Below are positions 16,700 through 25,380 of a DNA stretch of 64,000 nt, one piece after another. The position numbers and the translations under genes are program-made. This DNA is from a virus. Within the stretch, counting starts at the first letter, position 1. Each line of letters starts with the position of its first letter. The stretch covers positions 248,001-312,000 of IMG/VR virus record IMGVR_UViG_3300042473_001265, one strand, 5' to 3'. Under the pieces are notes generated by a model, which saw nothing but the letters and a program-made list of their open reading frames with translations, did no database searches and was not told where the DNA came from.

Positions 16700-17354
16700 A
16701 AAATATGCCAACTGCAATTTGCAGTTGCCGGAGTACAATCCCTCTGCTGATTTTGAGTGGATAATGAACGCTTCTGGGTTGCCATGGTTGCAGTTAGACA
16801 TTGCAGTGCCGTATCAGGATATTCTGCACGAAATCAAAAATATTGAATTGTTGTTGGTAGACCATCGGGACAATTATGGAGAACATCGCGGCTGGAAAAG
16901 TTTTTGCATACACGGAAAGAGTTACGATGCTACTCGTGAAGAAAGTTATTACAATGACAATCGACCGTATGTATGGACAAGTGAAGCACAACAATGTATG
17001 CCATTGACTGTGGATTATTTTGCCACTAAGTGGCCCGGAGGTCAATTTAAAAGAATTCGAGTTATGTTGCTTGAACCCGGCGGATATATAAGCATTCATC
17101 AAGATTACGCAATATCCAAATTGACAGCAATCAACATTGCAATTACACAGCCCACCGAGTGCCAGTTTGTAATGGCCAAACACGGAACAGTGCCTTTTTT
17201 TCCCGGGCAAGCGTTATGGTTAGATATTTCAAATCAGCATGCAGTGATAAACAACAGTGACCAGCCGCGCTGGCACATAATTGTACACCAATCCTTTGAT
17301 AACAGTTTTCAAGACATGGTTGTGAATTCCTATAAAAAATTGTATAATAACTAA
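16668..17354 (+). CDS. Aspartyl/asparaginyl beta-hydroxylase-like cupin
   Basis: 228 residues. 'LEPGGYISIHQDYA' supplies the HxD metal ligands and 'LWLDISNQHAVINNSDQPRWHIIVH' the distal His and a 2-oxoglutarate-binding Arg, the signature of the Asp_Arg_Hydrox family (2OG/Fe(II) dioxygenases). The target could be a protein side chain or a small molecule. The ATG at 16668 gives a 32-bp overlap with the previous gene; the ATG at 16692 (8-bp overlap) is an equally good start and loses only eight residues. Confidence 0.75.
   Translation: MKYEISQLMFKKYANCNLQLPEYNPSADFEWIMNASGLPWLQLDIAVPYQDILHEIKNIELLLVDHRDNYGEHRGWKSFCIHGKSYDATREESYYNDNRPYVWTSEAQQCMPLTVDYFATKWPGGQFKRIRVMLLEPGGYISIHQDYAISKLTAINIAITQPTECQFVMAKHGTVPFFPGQALWLDISNQHAVINNSDQPRWHIIVHQSFDNSFQDMVVNSYKKLYNN
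17320..17348 (+). promoter_or_regulatory. Sigma70-type promoter, near-leaderless placement
   Basis: TTGTGA, 17 bp, TATAAT. Seven bases separate the -10 from the uvsW ATG at 17356. It lies within the 3' end of the upstream gene. Confidence 0.6.
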
Positions 17355-17355
17355 C

Positions 17356-18816
17356 ATGAAAACAGCCACAATCATAATTCGAGACGAAGTCAATATCAAG
17401 ATTGAAGGCCTAGACGCCGACGTTCGTCGTGCGTTGGTCACGGCTTTTAAATATGATGTGCCTGGTGCCAGATATTTGCCCGCAGTGCGCCTGGGCAGAT
17501 GGGATGGCAAGGTCAGTTACTTTCAATTGGGCGGTAGTACCTATGTAAATTTATTGCCGGACATTGTGCCCATACTGGAAAAGTTCAACTATGACATTGA
17601 ACTGGACGATCAGCGCACATACTCAACCACATTTGATTTTGATCATATCAAAGAAGATTCGTTTGCTCACAAAACATGGCCTAAAACACATCCGATAGCA
17701 GGACAACCAGTTGTTCTGCGCGACTACCAGGTTGAGATCATCAATGCTTTCTTGGGCAATCCGCAATGCATCCAAGAAGTGGCCACAGGAGCAGGCAAAA
17801 CACTGATGACAGCAGCGCTGAGTTTGAGCATTGAGCCGTATGGTCGTAGCATTGTTATTGTGCCCAACAAAAGTTTGGTCACACAAACTGAAGCAGACTA
17901 TGTGAATTTAGGCCTGGATGTGGGTGTGTACTTTGGCGACCGTAAAGAACATGGTCGCACACACACGATATGCACTTGGCAAAGTTTAAATGTGTTGATG
18001 AAGAATACCAAAGCTGGTGTAGCAGACATTACCATACAGGACTTCATTGAAGATGTGGTGTGTGTCATGGTTGACGAAGTACACATGGCCAAGGCCGACG
18101 CTCTCAAAACTCTGCTGACCGGAGTCATGTCTAGAGTGCCAATTCGATGGGGCTTGACTGGAACTGTGCCCAAAGAACCATTTGAGTTTCAAGCGCTGAA
18201 GTGTAGTCTAGGTCCAGTTATTAATCAACTCAGTGCCAGCGAACTACAGGATCGTGGTGTGTTGGCGCAGTGTCATGTGAACATTGTGCAGCTGGTCGAT
18301 CATGCAGAATTTTCAAACTATCAAAGTGAGTTGAAGTTTTTATTAGAAGATCCTGATAGACTTGCAGCCATTTCTGGATTGGTAACACAAGTAAATGACA
18401 CTGGGAATACTCTGGTGTTGGTGGATCGTGTGGCAGCTGGCCATGCGCTGGTTGAACTACTGGGAGACCGAGCAGTATTTGTGTCGGGTGCCACCAAAGG
18501 AACTAAAAGGCAGGAAGAATATGACGAAATTGCAACAAGCACTGGCAAGATTATTGTGGCGACTTACGGTGTGGCCGCTGTGGGTATTAATATCCCTAGG
18601 ATTTTTAATTTGGTTCTTGTGGAGCCCGGAAAGAGCTTTGTTCGCGTTATACAAAGTATTGGGCGAGGTATTAGAAAAGCAGAAGACAAGGATCACGTCC
18701 AGATCTGGGATGTGACCAGCACTTGTAAATTTGCCAAGCGTCACTTGACCAAACGAAAAGTATTCTACAGAGATGCCAACTATCCCTTCTCACAGGAAAA
18801 GTTAGAGTGGAAATAA
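17356..18816 (+). CDS. uvsW: UvsW-like superfamily 2 DNA helicase
   Basis: 486 residues, close to T4 UvsW (about 500). The N-terminal 100 residues are a UvsW-type accessory domain ('VRLGRWDGKVSYF'). Then come a Q-like 'LRDYQVEIINAFL', Walker A 'TGAGKT' at about 143-148, DEVH at about 240, 'WGLTGTVPKE' (motif III), and motif VI 'QSIGRGIRK' near the C-terminus. It unwinds branched DNA and R-loops, which helps switch from origin- to recombination-dependent replication. Its promoter is placed for a near-leaderless mRNA. Confidence 0.93.
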   Translation: MKTATIIIRDEVNIKIEGLDADVRRALVTAFKYDVPGARYLPAVRLGRWDGKVSYFQLGGSTYVNLLPDIVPILEKFNYDIELDDQRTYSTTFDFDHIKEDSFAHKTWPKTHPIAGQPVVLRDYQVEIINAFLGNPQCIQEVATGAGKTLMTAALSLSIEPYGRSIVIVPNKSLVTQTEADYVNLGLDVGVYFGDRKEHGRTHTICTWQSLNVLMKNTKAGVADITIQDFIEDVVCVMVDEVHMAKADALKTLLTGVMSRVPIRWGLTGTVPKEPFEFQALKCSLGPVINQLSASELQDRGVLAQCHVNIVQLVDHAEFSNYQSELKFLLEDPDRLAAISGLVTQVNDTGNTLVLVDRVAAGHALVELLGDRAVFVSGATKGTKRQEEYDEIATSTGKIIVATYGVAAVGINIPRIFNLVLVEPGKSFVRVIQSIGRGIRKAEDKDHVQIWDVTSTCKFAKRHLTKRKVFYRDANYPFSQEKLEWK

Positions 18817-18819
18817 AGG

Positions 18820-18847
18820 TTGCGATTTCTAACAAACCTGCTATAAT
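18820..18847 (+). promoter_or_regulatory. Sigma70-type promoter, leaderless placement
   Basis: TTGCGA, 16 bp, TATAAT with TGC before it. Six bases separate the -10 from the ATG at 18854. Confidence 0.75.
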
Positions 18848-18853
18848 AACAAC

Positions 18854-19357
18854 ATGCGAATTCTACAATTAGACACAAACACATTCTTTGATCTTGATCA
18901 TCTTCCGGAAGAAGTTGATGACATGAGATTTGCTATATTTGACAACAGTGATCCTAGAGATCCCGACTATCATTATATTCCATTGATTTTTCTCGAAAGT
19001 TTCAACGCTCCTGCACTGGTATTAAAAATTGGCGAGCACAAGATACGCATGCCCATGGACTGGCAAGTGTTGATCGGCGAACCGGACGTGGGTGATCTCG
19101 AAGTGTTGCCTTTGACCAGCATCAATGATCGTGGGTTTAAAGTGTTTGAATTCAACCCGCTTAGTAGTTTCCGCCCAAGTTTTCCCACCATTGAGATTGT
19201 GGATGTGTATCATGAAGTGGCATGGTATGCCCCCAAACTAAAAAACGGACAGATGTTGTGTGTTCCTATTTCAGATGGTCCCAAGCCCGAGTGTGTTTAC
19301 TTTGTCAAAGACATCAGCCGCAATTGTGAAATTGTTGACTATTCGCGAGCTTGGTAA
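18854..19357 (+). CDS. Hypothetical protein at the head of the clamp-loader-like operon
   Basis: 167 residues, acidic, with a regular alternation of hydrophobic strands and no enzyme motif ('MPMDWQVLIGEPDVGDLEVLPL', 'MLCVPISDGPKPECVYFVKDI'). The mRNA should be leaderless. Its stop overlaps the next start (TAATG). The close tie to a replication gene order (UvsW before, primase and helicase after) suggests a DNA-metabolism accessory protein. Confidence 0.65.
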   Translation: MRILQLDTNTFFDLDHLPEEVDDMRFAIFDNSDPRDPDYHYIPLIFLESFNAPALVLKIGEHKIRMPMDWQVLIGEPDVGDLEVLPLTSINDRGFKVFEFNPLSSFRPSFPTIEIVDVYHEVAWYAPKLKNGQMLCVPISDGPKPECVYFVKDISRNCEIVDYSRAW

Positions 19358-19806
19358 TGAGCGATAAACTAAACATTGGCAACGAGATGCGGCAGTTCGA
19401 TCAAAAGAATCGTGGATTCTATGACGAGTTGACCGATGACGAGCGCAAGAAGTTCTCAACATTTTTAATGCTGCGTTGGGGCAGTGCTGTAGAAGGTTCA
19501 CGAGAACTGCAAGAGTTCTATCTCATTGCCACCAATGAACGACTCAACAAAAACTTTTTTGCAATGGGAAAACATCCCAAACTACAATGGCTCTGTGCAA
19601 CAACAGTTAGTCCAGACATGGGCACACCAAGACACAACTGGATCGCTCCCAAAAAGAAAGAGCCAGGCGCCAGCAGCATTCGTCGACAGTTGGCAGAAAT
19701 ATATCCAGAAATGAAAGATGACGACATTGCTGTGCTGGCATCAATTACCAGCAAAAAACAAATTGACGAGCACCTTAAGTTGATGGGTCAAGAAACTAAA
19801 AAATGA
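19357..19806 (+). CDS. Conserved phage protein, possible clamp-loader small subunit
   Basis: 149 residues from the ATG at 19357. The pattern 'ELTDDERKKFSTFLMLRWGSAV', 'ATNERLNKNFF', 'HPKLQWL' and 'RHNWIAPKKK' recalls the small, non-ATPase gp62-type clamp-loader subunits of marine T4-like phages, whose order of an F.PF...R motif, an N..N motif and a conserved R..W..PKK is similar. I rate that match as suggestive only. The end overlaps the next ATG (AAATGA). Confidence 0.6.
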   Translation: MSDKLNIGNEMRQFDQKNRGFYDELTDDERKKFSTFLMLRWGSAVEGSRELQEFYLIATNERLNKNFFAMGKHPKLQWLCATTVSPDMGTPRHNWIAPKKKEPGASSIRRQLAEIYPEMKDDDIAVLASITSKKQIDEHLKLMGQETKK

Positions 19807-20477
19807 AATACACCTGTCAGTTTTGTCGTAAAGACTTTGTCAAAGAAACAAGTCTCACTGTGCATAGCTGTGAGCCACGCAGACGCAGACAAGAACGAGC
19901 CGAGCGCGGTGTGGAATTGGGGTTCCAAGCATATATCAAATTCTTTGAAATGACACAAGGCAGTGCCAAATTAAAAACCTATGATGATTTTTGTGAAAGC
20001 CCGTACTACAAAGCATTTGTGAAGTTCGGTCGTTATTGTGTTGATATCCGTGCTGTCAATCCTGCAAGATTTATGGAATGGGTACTGAAACAAAATAAAA
20101 AAATTGATCACTGGTGTCGTGATGTAGTTTACACCGAGTACTTGACTTTTTATCTGCGTGTGGAAAGTGTGACAGATGCCCTGGCCCGAGCAATGGAGTT
20201 TGGCATTGATTGGTCAGAAAAGACCGGCAATCCACCGCATGATTGTTTGCGTTATGGCGGTACCAACGCAATGATCTATGCAGTCACAGCAGGCAGGATC
20301 AGTCCGTGGATAATCTTCAACAGTGAATCTGGACAGAAGTTTTTGAGTGAACTCAATGCTGAACAGATTGCCATAGTGTATCCGTACATAGACGTGGATC
20401 ATTGGCAGAAACGATTTCAAGACTACCCGTCGGATCAAGAGTATGCCAAAGAAATACTAACACAAGCAGGATGGTAA
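19803..20477 (+). CDS. Zinc-finger-containing phage protein
   Basis: 224 residues. A C2H2-like finger occupies residues 4-24 (YTCQFCRKDF...LTVHSC: two Cys, one His, one Cys), followed by an Arg-rich linker 'RRRRQERAER'. The remaining 180 residues are helical, with 'EYLTFYLRVESVTDALARAMEF'. Such small finger-plus-basic segments bind nucleic acid. Its position between a possible clamp-loader gene and primase fits a replication or transcription cofactor, but no specific family is recognised. Confidence 0.65.
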   Translation: MKYTCQFCRKDFVKETSLTVHSCEPRRRRQERAERGVELGFQAYIKFFEMTQGSAKLKTYDDFCESPYYKAFVKFGRYCVDIRAVNPARFMEWVLKQNKKIDHWCRDVVYTEYLTFYLRVESVTDALARAMEFGIDWSEKTGNPPHDCLRYGGTNAMIYAVTAGRISPWIIFNSESGQKFLSELNAEQIAIVYPYIDVDHWQKRFQDYPSDQEYAKEILTQAGW

Positions 20478-20478
20478 C

Positions 20479-20763
20479 ATGATTCATGGAATAATACCCG
20501 GTCCGGGACTAGTGACCACAGGCGGCAGCTCTATGCAGCCGTATATAAGCCCGGGATCTCAGAGTGCTGGAATATTACGGTACAATACAAATTTAAAAAA
20601 TATAGAAGTGTATGACGGTGTCAGCTGGCTGGCCTTGTCCAGCAGCCATACGCAGATAAGTCTTGACGGTCCAACACAGGAAGCTGTCCAGTGGGCACGT
20701 CGTCGAATGGAACAAGAAAAGCGCCTGGAAGAATTGGCCAGACAACATCCTGCTGTGGCTTAG
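20479..20763 (+). CDS. Small putative virion-associated protein
   Basis: 94 residues, starting MIHGIIPGPGLVTTGG. 'AGILRYNTNLKNIEVYDGVSWLAL' is a classic short beta-motif of tail fibres and virion proteins, where a predicted 'GxxRyNt....ev.dG..W' repeat packs in a trimer. The last 30 residues form a charged helix. It lies oddly within replication genes. The ATG has GGATGGTAAC just upstream. Confidence 0.55.
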   Translation: MIHGIIPGPGLVTTGGSSMQPYISPGSQSAGILRYNTNLKNIEVYDGVSWLALSSSHTQISLDGPTQEAVQWARRRMEQEKRLEELARQHPAVA

Positions 20764-20818
20764 CCACAGTGGCACGGGCACAGGAACAACTGGACATAAT
20801 AACTGCTTTGGTACAACG

Positions 20819-21397
20819 ATGAGCGCAGACATTGACATTGACTTTGCTGATCGTAATCAGCTGTTGGAATTGATTCGGCATACACCGGCACGGCAACTGC
20901 ATCAAGGACAGGTACGTCGACACAATTCTGGTGTTTATGTAACAGACATTCCGCTGGACCCTGTGAATCGTTGTGCAGCCATTGATTACGAAACCGCAGA
21001 ACAGCTGGGCTATTTTAAAATTGACCTATTGAACATGAGTGTTTATCAGCTTATCACCAGTCCTGAACACTATGCCACTGCTGTGGCCACGGAGCCTACA
21101 TGGAGCAGACTGTGGCAAGACTCTGCGTGGGCAAAACAACTAGCGCACGTCGGCAACTACACAGACTTGTTAACGGAAATGCAGCCAGATTCGATTCCAC
21201 GAATGGCAGCATTTATCAGTATCATCCGTCCGGGCAAAGCACACTTGCAACGACAGCCCTGGAGCACTGTGTTTGAAACAGTGTGGGACGGTGACGAAAG
21301 CAGAGGCTACACATTTAAAAAAAGCCACGCTGTTAGTTACGCAGCCTTGGTAGCACTACACATGAATCTGCTTACTCCATCCGCCGCACAAGAGTAA
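20819..21397 (+). CDS. DnaE (Pol III alpha)-like fragment
   Basis: 192 residues from the ATG at 20819. 'MSADIDIDFADRNQLLELI' matches the PDIDIDF block of the bacterial replicative polymerase palm, 'LGYFKIDLLNMSVYQLI' the G.vKfDfLGL block, and 'FKKSHAVSYAALVALHMNLL' the FnKSHAaaYa.isyqtayLK block. The long catalytic regions between these blocks are missing or replaced. It is therefore a condensed remnant or a repurposed module of C-family polymerase. Earlier in-frame starts would overlap the gene at 20479, so 20819 is preferred. No clear ribosome-binding site is seen. Confidence 0.65.
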   Translation: MSADIDIDFADRNQLLELIRHTPARQLHQGQVRRHNSGVYVTDIPLDPVNRCAAIDYETAEQLGYFKIDLLNMSVYQLITSPEHYATAVATEPTWSRLWQDSAWAKQLAHVGNYTDLLTEMQPDSIPRMAAFISIIRPGKAHLQRQPWSTVFETVWDGDESRGYTFKKSHAVSYAALVALHMNLLTPSAAQE

Positions 21398-21749
21398 TAC
21401 TTTTTCTTTTGCCCTTCTTCAGTGCAATGTCTGCAAGACTACACACAGGTCCGTGCAAGATTTCTAGGTCTTTGTTGGCAAATGTGCGCAGGCAAGGCTT
21501 GAACATTTCCCAGTCTTTTTTCAGAAAAATGTTGATGGGAATGCTGCGATTGCTTTCCCACCACCATATATTGGCCAACTCCAAAAACTTCTGTTTCATT
21601 GCAGAATCGTGTATGCTGCCAAAGTCGTATATGGTAGTGATTGCGGCATCTTGATTCTGAACGATCCCCACATATTCCGTAGATGAATACACGCACAGCG
21701 TGATAAACGGATACTGTTCAGTTAGTTTTGTAAAGATATCGTTGCCCAT
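21372..21749 (-). CDS. Hypothetical late phage protein
   Basis: 125 residues, single domain, with 'YDFGSIHDSAMKQKFLELANIWWWESNRSIPINIFLKKDWEMF' at its centre. This arrangement recurs in small proteins of T4-like phages but has no known role. A full TATAAATA late box on the minus strand is positioned five bases before the ATG. The 3' end overlaps that of the DnaE-like gene by 26 bp. Confidence 0.65.
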   Translation of the reverse strand: MGNDIFTKLTEQYPFITLCVYSSTEYVGIVQNQDAAITTIYDFGSIHDSAMKQKFLELANIWWWESNRSIPINIFLKKDWEMFKPCLRTFANKDLEILHGPVCSLADIALKKGKRKSITLVRRME

Positions 21750-21754
21750 CTGGA

Positions 21755-21762
21755 TATTTATA
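21755..21762 (-). promoter_or_regulatory. T4-consensus late promoter TATAAATA, leaderless placement
   Basis: Exact TATAAATA on the minus strand with five bases before the ATG at 21749. No ribosome-binding site is possible in the predicted transcript. Confidence 0.7.
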
Positions 21763-21813
21763 CACTAGCATTTTGGTCGATTCCAAAGAGTCTTCGTTTG
21801 CTATTTGTTGGCG

Positions 21814-21820
21814 CTAAATA
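21814..21820 (+). promoter_or_regulatory. Late-type promoter box CTAAATA, leaderless placement
   Basis: CTAAATA ends six bases before the ATG at 21827. It is divergent from the minus-strand TATAAATA at 21755-21762. Confidence 0.6.
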
Positions 21821-21826
21821 CATCAT

Positions 21827-22939
21827 ATGTATTCAACCACTGTATACCTTTACCAGCAAGTAATTAGAGTTCTAACTCCTGACACCAGTGGTGCTTATTT
21901 CAATCTGAGGTACGATCCTGTGTATGCTAAAAAACTAACAATTAACAAAGGTGTTGACAATGTGGTGTTGTTTGAATTCATCAATCAAGATGAAAAACCT
22001 GTAAACATCACCGGCAGCGCACTGACATTCAGAATTGTCAGTCAAAACGGCGCAGAAGTACTGGCACAAAAAGACATGGTCATTATCAATGCTGCTTATG
22101 GTCGTGCCAAAGTAACACTGACTCCAGCTGATCTGGATGTTGTACAGGCACAGCCAGCAGGCTACAGTATTGTGCGAGCCAGTGGCAATCTAACAGAAGC
22201 AGTGTTTACTGATGCTCAAGCTGGCGCTAGAGCACCAGTTGACATTGTAGACAGCGTATATCCAGAGTTTGTGCCCAGTGTTGAATTAACAATTCCCACT
22301 GTTAATCTGTCAGCGCAGACCAGTTATGGTGGCAGCAGTGGATCACAATATCCAGATTGGGCCCTGCAGGCCGGTCAATTCATCGGATCAACCACACCGT
22401 ATCAGAGCACTGAATATTTCAGCAGTCAGATTGAACCCATGGGCCCAGTGACCAGCATACAGATGGACCTGATTGGCTACACCGGCACTATCAAAGCACA
22501 GGCAGCAGAAACATATCAAAGCATCTGGTACAATGTGACACCGTCTACACAGTACTTGAATGCAACCGAAACTATTCATATGACAGTGATTGGATGGCAT
22601 CCCTTGTTGCGCCTGTGTTTCAACAACAGTGTGACCACCACTGGCATCAACGGAACAAACTTTGGAGTGGCAGCCACAGCCAATGCTGTGGTAACTGACG
22701 GAGTTGTCACCAGTGTATCTATTACCAACCCTGGATTCGGCTACCAAGCTCCACCGCTGATTACATTTGTGGGCAATGGTGCAGGCGCCACTGCAACATC
22801 CACCATCGGAGAAAATGGCATTGTGACTGATATCAATTTGGTGTCAGGCGGCTCAGGATATCGTCCAAATCCCTACACCATGCTGTCAATTGCTGTGATA
22901 GTGTCCACTGGGTATGTGGAAAATATAAAATACCGTTAA
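21827..22939 (+). CDS. Putative virion structural protein (baseplate or fibre-associated)
   Basis: 370 residues. The first 130 look like a BppU/phage fibre N-terminal domain ('DNVVLFEFINQDEKPVNITGSALTFRIVS', 'VTLTPADLDVVQAQPAGYSIV'), which plugs fibres to the baseplate. The C-terminus has two short Gly-rich repeats ('SITNPGFGYQAPPLITFVGNGAGATAT', 'LVSGGSGYRP') of a type common in marine phage structural proteins. The late box is placed for a leaderless message. Confidence 0.75.
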   Translation: MYSTTVYLYQQVIRVLTPDTSGAYFNLRYDPVYAKKLTINKGVDNVVLFEFINQDEKPVNITGSALTFRIVSQNGAEVLAQKDMVIINAAYGRAKVTLTPADLDVVQAQPAGYSIVRASGNLTEAVFTDAQAGARAPVDIVDSVYPEFVPSVELTIPTVNLSAQTSYGGSSGSQYPDWALQAGQFIGSTTPYQSTEYFSSQIEPMGPVTSIQMDLIGYTGTIKAQAAETYQSIWYNVTPSTQYLNATETIHMTVIGWHPLLRLCFNNSVTTTGINGTNFGVAATANAVVTDGVVTSVSITNPGFGYQAPPLITFVGNGAGATATSTIGENGIVTDINLVSGGSGYRPNPYTMLSIAVIVSTGYVENIKYR

Positions 22940-22950
22940 ACCAAAACAAG

Positions 22951-22979
22951 TTGATTGTTGCAGTAAAACATGTTATAAT
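22951..22979 (+). promoter_or_regulatory. Sigma70-type promoter, leaderless placement
   Basis: TTGATT, 17 bp, TATAAT preceded by TGT (extended -10). Six bases separate the -10 from the primase ATG at 22986. Confidence 0.75.
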
Positions 22980-22985
22980 ACTAAC

Positions 22986-23978
22986 ATGATTGATGTGTTG
23001 GCATTTTTACCTGCAAAAAGAAAACAGTCTAGTTCTGGATGGCTCAGTTTCAATGCACCCTGTTGCGTACACAACGGCAACACACCAGATCGCAGAAGCA
23101 GAGGCGGCATTAAACTTTCCGAACAAGGCTGGAGTTATCACTGCTTCAACTGTGGATACACTGCAAGTTTCATACTGGGACGCAATATCAGTTTCAAAGC
23201 ACGTCGACTGCTTGAATGGTTAGGCGTTCCAGAAAACGACATCAATCAAATCAATCTTGAAAGCATGCGCCATCGCAGCATGGAAGGCATGCTGGAGGAT
23301 CGTCAGCGTGTGTGGAACCAGTTGGCACCAATAGAATTCAAAGAAGCAGATCTTCCTGATTTTGTAGATTTTGTAACACCCGATACTCCTAAAGAATGGG
23401 CATACCTACAAAGCAGACATGTGCCAGAAGATTATCCTGTAATGGTAGTACAGCCGGGTTTCAGGGAAGGTGTTGTAGTGCCATTCACATACAACAACCG
23501 AGTTGTAGGCAGTACAATACGATTTTTAGACAATCGTAATCCACGCTACATCAATGACATGCCCCGGGGCTATGTGTTTGGCATGGATCTACAGCAAACA
23601 GGATGGCAACATGTGATTGTGACCGAAGGCATCTTTGATGCGTTATGCATTGGTGGGCTGGCAGTGATGCACAATGAGATAAGTGACGAGCAGGTAAGAT
23701 TGATACGCAGTTTAGGTCGCGATGTCACAGTGGTGCCGGATCAAGATTCAGCAGGACTTGCACTGATAGACCGTGCAGTAGAGTTGGGGTGGGCAGTGAG
23801 TATTCCTGATTGGCCAGACCAAGTAAAAGACGTCAATGACGCTGTGAAACTGTGGGGAAAGCTGCCAACCTTGCTAACTATACTGCAATCAAGAGAGACA
23901 AGTAAGATAAAAATTGAGTTGCGGAAACGACAACTTGAAAAGAAAATCAACAGACCAAGAGAACTACTAGATGCTTAA
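22986..23978 (+). CDS. DNA primase (gp61/DnaG-like)
   Basis: 330 residues. An N-terminal zinc ribbon uses Cys26/Cys27, His29, Cys53 and Cys56. A toprim domain follows with 'HVIVTEGIFDALCI' (the catalytic Glu) and 'DVTVVPDQDSAGLALI' (DxD). T4 gp61 is 342 residues, so size and domain order agree. It makes RNA primers with the adjacent helicase. Its last eight bases overlap the helicase start, as expected of a coupled primosome. Confidence 0.92.
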   Translation: MIDVLAFLPAKRKQSSSGWLSFNAPCCVHNGNTPDRRSRGGIKLSEQGWSYHCFNCGYTASFILGRNISFKARRLLEWLGVPENDINQINLESMRHRSMEGMLEDRQRVWNQLAPIEFKEADLPDFVDFVTPDTPKEWAYLQSRHVPEDYPVMVVQPGFREGVVVPFTYNNRVVGSTIRFLDNRNPRYINDMPRGYVFGMDLQQTGWQHVIVTEGIFDALCIGGLAVMHNEISDEQVRLIRSLGRDVTVVPDQDSAGLALIDRAVELGWAVSIPDWPDQVKDVNDAVKLWGKLPTLLTILQSRETSKIKIELRKRQLEKKINRPRELLDA

Positions 23979-25380
23979 AGAATACGGATTAGATGTACAG
24001 AGATTGTTTCTGGAAATGATGCTGGAAGATGCTGCCAGCTATGTGCGGGTACAGAACATTTATAATCCGGCCAACTTTGATCGCAGTCTAAGACCAGCAG
24101 CAGAGTTCATCAAAGAGCATTCTGAAAAACACAAGACCTTGCCGGATCGCACACAAATCTCGGCCACAACCGGAGTTAAACTGGCCGCAGTGCCAGACCT
24201 GAACGAAGGACACTACGAGTGGTTCATGACTGAGTTTGAAGCGTTTACTAGACGTCAAGAACTTGAGCGGGCCATTTTAAAAAGTGCTGACCTATTGGAA
24301 AAAGGCGAGTATGATCCTGTAGAAAAACTGATCAAAGATGCAGTACAGATCAGTCTAACAAAAGACATGGGCACTGATTACTTTGCTGATCCTGCTGCTC
24401 GAATTAATCGATACTTCAATTCAGGTGGACAAGTAAGCACAGGTTGGCCACAAGTGGACAAGTTGTTGTATGGTGGATTCAGTCGTGGCGAACTGAACAT
24501 TTTTGCCGGTGGCTCAGGATCAGGCAAAAGTTTGGTAATGATGAACATTGCATTGAACTGGTTACAGCAAGGACTTTCGGGTGTGTATATCAGTCTTGAA
24601 TTGAGTGAAGAACTTACCAGTTTGAGAACTGACGCCATGTTGACCAACATGAGTACCAAGGACATTCGCAAGGATATTGATACAGCAACATTAAAAGTCA
24701 AAATGACTGGTAAGAAGTTTGGTCAGTATCGCGTCAAGGCCTTGCCGGCACAGAGCAACATCAACGACATTAGAAGTTACATCAAAGAAGTACAGATACA
24801 AACTGGTATCCGTGTGGATTTTATCATGTGCGACTATCTGGACCTGCTGATGCCGGTCAGTGCCAAAGTCAGTCCCAACGACTTGTTTGTCAAAGACAAG
24901 TATGTGAGTGAAGAACTGCGCAACCTGGCCAAAGAATTGAATGTGTTGTTTGTAACAGCATCGCAGTTGAATCGATCGGCTGTGGAAGAAATTGAATTTG
25001 ATCACAGTCACATATCCGGTGGTATCTCAAAGATCAACACAGCAGACAATGTGTTTGGTATCTTTACCAGTCGTGCCATGAAAGAACGCGGCAAGTATCA
25101 GATACAGTGTATGAAAAGTCGCAGCAGTACCGGTGTTGGACAAAAGGTCGATCTAGAGTACAACATTGACACCATGCGCATCACAGACAACGGCGGTGAT
25201 GATGACAACAGCAGCGGATCCGTTAAAAAGCCCAGCATTTACGACAGCATCAAGCCGCAAAGTCGCATCAACAATCCAACAGAAAAGATTGACAGCGACA
25301 CAGGCGAAATAAGCAAAATCACAGCAGATGTACAAAGTGCTAAACTAAAACAATTACTTGGACAAATCAAGCAGGCATGA
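23971..25380 (+). CDS. Replicative DNA helicase (gp41/DnaB-like)
   Basis: 469 residues, near T4 gp41 (475). Residues 1-150 form an N-terminal helical domain. A RecA-like motor follows: Walker A 'GGSGSGKS' at about 179-186, 'GVYISLELSEE' (motif H1a with catalytic Glu), 'DFIMCDYLDLLMP' (Walker B), 'VTASQLNR' (motif H3) and 'YQIQCMKSRSSTGVG' (H4). It forms the hexameric 5'-3' fork helicase. The gene overlaps primase by 8 bp, and the next ATG overlaps its stop. Confidence 0.93.
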   Translation: MLKEYGLDVQRLFLEMMLEDAASYVRVQNIYNPANFDRSLRPAAEFIKEHSEKHKTLPDRTQISATTGVKLAAVPDLNEGHYEWFMTEFEAFTRRQELERAILKSADLLEKGEYDPVEKLIKDAVQISLTKDMGTDYFADPAARINRYFNSGGQVSTGWPQVDKLLYGGFSRGELNIFAGGSGSGKSLVMMNIALNWLQQGLSGVYISLELSEELTSLRTDAMLTNMSTKDIRKDIDTATLKVKMTGKKFGQYRVKALPAQSNINDIRSYIKEVQIQTGIRVDFIMCDYLDLLMPVSAKVSPNDLFVKDKYVSEELRNLAKELNVLFVTASQLNRSAVEEIEFDHSHISGGISKINTADNVFGIFTSRAMKERGKYQIQCMKSRSSTGVGQKVDLEYNIDTMRITDNGGDDDNSSGSVKKPSIYDSIKPQSRINNPTEKIDSDTGEISKITADVQSAKLKQLLGQIKQA

